Of a DNA stretch of 7,622 bases, positions 6,503 through 7,622 are shown one piece after another (positions within the stretch are counted from its first letter, which is position 1; each line of letters opens with the position of its first letter). The notes under the pieces are model-generated. The model was not told where the DNA came from. It saw nothing but the letters and a program-made list of their open reading frames with translations, and did not search any database. A program made the position numbers and the translations under genes. Origin of the DNA: Acidobacteriaceae bacterium (GTDB taxonomy: Bacteria; Acidobacteriota; Terriglobia; Terriglobales; Acidobacteriaceae); assembly GCA_003139975.1 (NCBI GenBank), contig PLHN01000447.1, positions 1 through 7,622 on the forward strand, given 5' to 3'.

Positions 6503-6526
6503 TATAGATATGTGCTACGCTAGCGT
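6503..6526 (+). promoter_or_regulatory. nikR promoter and candidate NikR operator half-site
   Basis: A TATAGATAT stretch (6503-6511) could hold a -10 box, though no good -35 lies 17 nt upstream. It runs into TGTGCTAC (6511-6518), which is repeated exactly in the leader of the downstream receptor gene. It also overlaps a perfect 10-bp palindrome, ACGCTAGCGT (6517-6526). The location about 30-45 nt before the start codon is where an autoregulatory operator would be expected. The known enterobacterial NikR site (GTATGA-N16-TCATAC) is not present. Confidence 0.4.
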
Positions 6527-6556
6527 GACGAATGAACCGCATTGAGAGAGAATGCC

Positions 6557-6994
6557 ATGGCAGAATTGAGCAGGATCGGCGTATCGATTGATTCCGACCT
6601 CTTACACCGGTTCGATTCCTACATTGCCGGCAAGGGTTACGAAAACCGCTCGGAGGCGTTTCGCGATTTAATTCGTGACCGGCTCGTTGGCTCGGCAGTG
6701 CTTTCTGGAAGTGCGCTTGTCGTGGGCACGGTCACCCTCATTTACGATCATCACACTCGTCTGTTGCCTGAGAAGCTCACCGATCTCCAGCACGAGTCTC
6801 ACGCACTTGTCATTTCTACGCTGCATGCGCATCTCGACCATGCAAACTGTCTGGAGGTGGTGGTTCTGCGCGGCAAGTCGAGAGATGTGCAAAAGCTGGC
6901 GGATCGACTGATCAGCACAAAAGGCGTGCAGCATGGGCGCCTCGTGATGAGCTCTCCTGAGACCGTGTCACACCATACCCACAAACACGGCTGA
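6557..6994 (+). CDS. nikR: Nickel-responsive transcriptional regulator NikR
   Basis: This 145-residue protein has the two-part architecture of NikR. Residues 1 to about 48 form a ribbon-helix-helix DNA-binding domain (ELSRIGVSIDSDLLHRFD, then GYENRSEAFRDLIRDRL). The ACT-like nickel-binding domain follows. The four high-affinity ligands of E. coli NikR (H76, H87, H89, C95) align with H79, H90, H92 and C98 in QHESHALVISTLHAHLDHANCLEV. This makes a working nickel sensor very likely. When nickel is bound, the tetramer binds DNA and usually represses uptake genes. The ATG at 6557 is chosen because it matches the family N-terminus and follows GAGAGAGA at a suitable distance; a TTG at 6542 would add five residues. 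The C-terminus is unusual, with four histidines in the last seven residues (HHTHKHG). The next gene, a TonB receptor about 160 nt downstream on the same strand, is a likely target. Confidence 0.95.
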   Translation: MAELSRIGVSIDSDLLHRFDSYIAGKGYENRSEAFRDLIRDRLVGSAVLSGSALVVGTVTLIYDHHTRLLPEKLTDLQHESHALVISTLHAHLDHANCLEVVVLRGKSRDVQKLADRLISTKGVQHGRLVMSSPETVSHHTHKHG

Positions 6995-7010
6995 CGCAAC
7001 GGCCGGGAAA

Positions 7011-7044
7011 GCCCTATCGCGCATTCAGGAAAACCCTGTAGGGC
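7011..7044. repeat. Nested inverted repeat between nikR and the receptor gene
   Basis: The outer arms GCCCTA (7011-7016) and TAGGGC (7039-7044) enclose inner arms CAGG (7026-7029) and CCTG (7035-7038), with an internal loop on the left side. It begins 17 nt after the nikR stop. No T-run follows, so it is not a standard terminator, though it might still slow or end the nikR transcript. Confidence 0.35.
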
Positions 7045-7051
7045 CTGGAAC

Positions 7052-7080
7052 TTGTGACATGCAGCAATTGGCGTTATGAA
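7052..7080 (+). promoter_or_regulatory. Candidate promoter of the TonB receptor gene
   Basis: TTGTGA (7052-7057) and TATGAA (7075-7080) each match the sigma-70 consensus at four of six positions and are separated by 17 nt. The box lies just upstream of the 7084-7100 palindrome, so the transcription start would fall inside that palindrome. A direct repeat GAACTTGTG (7048-7056 and 7078-7086) also spans the region. Confidence 0.4.
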
Positions 7081-7083
7081 CTT

Positions 7084-7100
7084 GTGCTACAGTGTAGCAC
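7084..7100. promoter_or_regulatory. Perfect palindrome, candidate NikR operator
   Basis: GTGCTAC (7084-7090) and GTAGCAC (7094-7100) are exact inverted repeats with an AGT centre. The left arm, together with the preceding T, equals the TGTGCTAC in front of nikR. Its position just after the candidate -10 fits a repressor site. The 3-nt centre is much shorter than the spacing of known NikR sites, so NikR binding here is a hypothesis; another regulator is possible. Confidence 0.55.
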
Positions 7101-7155
7101 GATATTGAGAGTCGTGTTATCTGGTGGGTAGCACGAACTGAGAGAACGTGATATG
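7094..7155 (+). repeat. Imperfect direct repeat in the receptor leader
   Basis: Two related units of about 28 bp start 34 nt apart, at 7094-7121 and 7128-7155. Both share, in order, GTAGCACGA, TGAGAG and CGTG, followed by a TAT-containing end. The second unit contains the GAGAGA ribosome binding site and ends with the ATG start codon. The first unit also continues the 7084-7100 palindrome. This could be a duplicated leader or a pair of regulator-binding sites. Confidence 0.6.
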
Positions 7156-7622
7156 AGCATGATGACACGCCTGCTCTTGACCGCAACGTTGCTCAGTGTG
7201 GCGGCCGCTCGAGCGCAAACCAGCGATAAGGCTTATCCGCCTCAGCTAGCAGGAGCTGTCGTTGACACGTCTGGCGCGGTGATTGCTGGGGCTACCGTGC
7301 AGGTTCGAAGCCCGAACGGTACTGTACAAAGAACGACACAGTCGGACGGGAACGGCTCCTTCATTATTTCTGGACTCGCGGCAGGTAATTATCGACTCGT
7401 GGTATCGAATCCCGGTTTTGAAACCACAGAAATGCCCGTCACCATAGGGACCACTGAGGCGCCGGCCCCGCTGCGCATCTCTCTGGCTGTGGGCTCCGTG
7501 AGCACCACCATAAGTGTGCAGGGCCGGGAGGATAGCCTCATCGGAATTGCCGAGTCCGCCACCCAGGGAACGGTGGGCGCAACGGAAATCCAAGATCGCC
7601 CGATTCTTCGTTCGGGAGAAGT
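7153..7622 (+). CDS. TonB-dependent receptor, N-terminal part (truncated by window end)
   Basis: The visible 156 codons begin MSMMTRLLLTATLLSVAAARAQ, a signal peptide with probable cleavage after A21. Residues about 32-111 form a carboxypeptidase-regulatory-like beta-sandwich (GAVVDTSGAVIAGATVQV, SDGNGSFIISGLAAGNYRLVV, LRISLAVGSVSTTISVQG). Such a domain often precedes the plug of Oar-like outer-membrane receptors, especially in Acidobacteriota. The last residues (IGIAESATQGTVGATEIQDRPILRSGE) look like the entry to a TonB plug domain, as in receptors with an RPxLRxGEV motif. The beta-barrel lies beyond the window. ATG at 7153 is preferred because GAGAGA lies upstream; in-frame ATGs at 7159 and 7162 are alternatives. 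The product should be an energy-dependent outer-membrane transporter. Its position after nikR and the shared leader motif suggest nickel or a nickel chelate as cargo, which is an inference. Confidence 0.85.
   Translation, partial: MSMMTRLLLTATLLSVAAARAQTSDKAYPPQLAGAVVDTSGAVIAGATVQVRSPNGTVQRTTQSDGNGSFIISGLAAGNYRLVVSNPGFETTEMPVTIGTTEAPAPLRISLAVGSVSTTISVQGREDSLIGIAESATQGTVGATEIQDRPILRSGE

Noticed and set aside
7011..7044. Nested inverted repeat as a rho-independent terminator of nikR or a riboswitch
   Set aside because: No T tract follows, the pairing is interrupted, and no known riboswitch core is recognisable. It is kept only as a repeat.
7246..7593. 115-codon minus-strand frame at the right end
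   Set aside because: It lies opposite a clear signal peptide and carboxypeptidase-regulatory-like domain on the plus strand, which continues past the window.

Overview
The window reads as ordinary chromosomal DNA of a soil-type Acidobacteriota, probably class Terriglobia (relatives of Candidatus Koribacter or Sulfotelmatobacter). This is inferred from gene types and not from a marker gene. The signs are a long eukaryote-like Ser/Thr kinase with a TolB/FlgO-like segment and TPR repeats, a TonB-dependent receptor that opens with a carboxypeptidase-regulatory-like domain, moderately high GC, and frequent GTG starts. I see no rRNA, tRNA, CRISPR array, insertion sequence or phage gene.

Layout from left to right. 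Positions 1-30 hold the end of a 7-nt-period repeat. A glyoxalase-II-like metallo-beta-lactamase-fold hydrolase (40-669, +) follows. Next is a small hypothetical gene of about 71 codons in a locally AT-richer stretch (760-975, +). A strong hairpin (1035-1062) is oriented as the terminator of the next gene, a minus-strand beta-rich protein with two cupredoxin-like halves and no evident metal ligands (1090-1713). Positions 1714-1897 are non-coding, with an imperfect hairpin and a perfect 14-bp tandem duplication. The large kinase-TPR gene (1898-4567, -) faces away from a STAS-domain protein (4820-5518, +). Its C-terminal half looks like a response-regulator receiver that has lost its phospho-acceptor aspartate. 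A secreted trypsin-like serine protease (5635-6399, -) is convergent with the STAS gene. Finally nikR (6557-6994, +), with all four nickel ligands, is followed by the 5' end of a TonB-dependent receptor (7153 onward, +) that runs off the window.

Two regulatory pairings stand out. First, nikR and the TonB receptor share an 8-bp motif (TGTGCTAC) in their leaders. In the receptor leader it forms a perfect 7-3-7 palindrome placed just after a candidate -10 box, and a degenerate repeat of about 28 bp follows it, spanning the ribosome binding site. This fits nickel-responsive control of an outer-membrane metal receptor, but it is an inference. Second, the Ser/Thr kinase and the STAS/pseudo-receiver protein are divergent neighbours. 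The STAS half keeps the DSSG motif whose serine is phosphorylated in SpoIIAA-type anti-anti-sigma factors, so a kinase-to-STAS partner-switch relationship is a testable idea.
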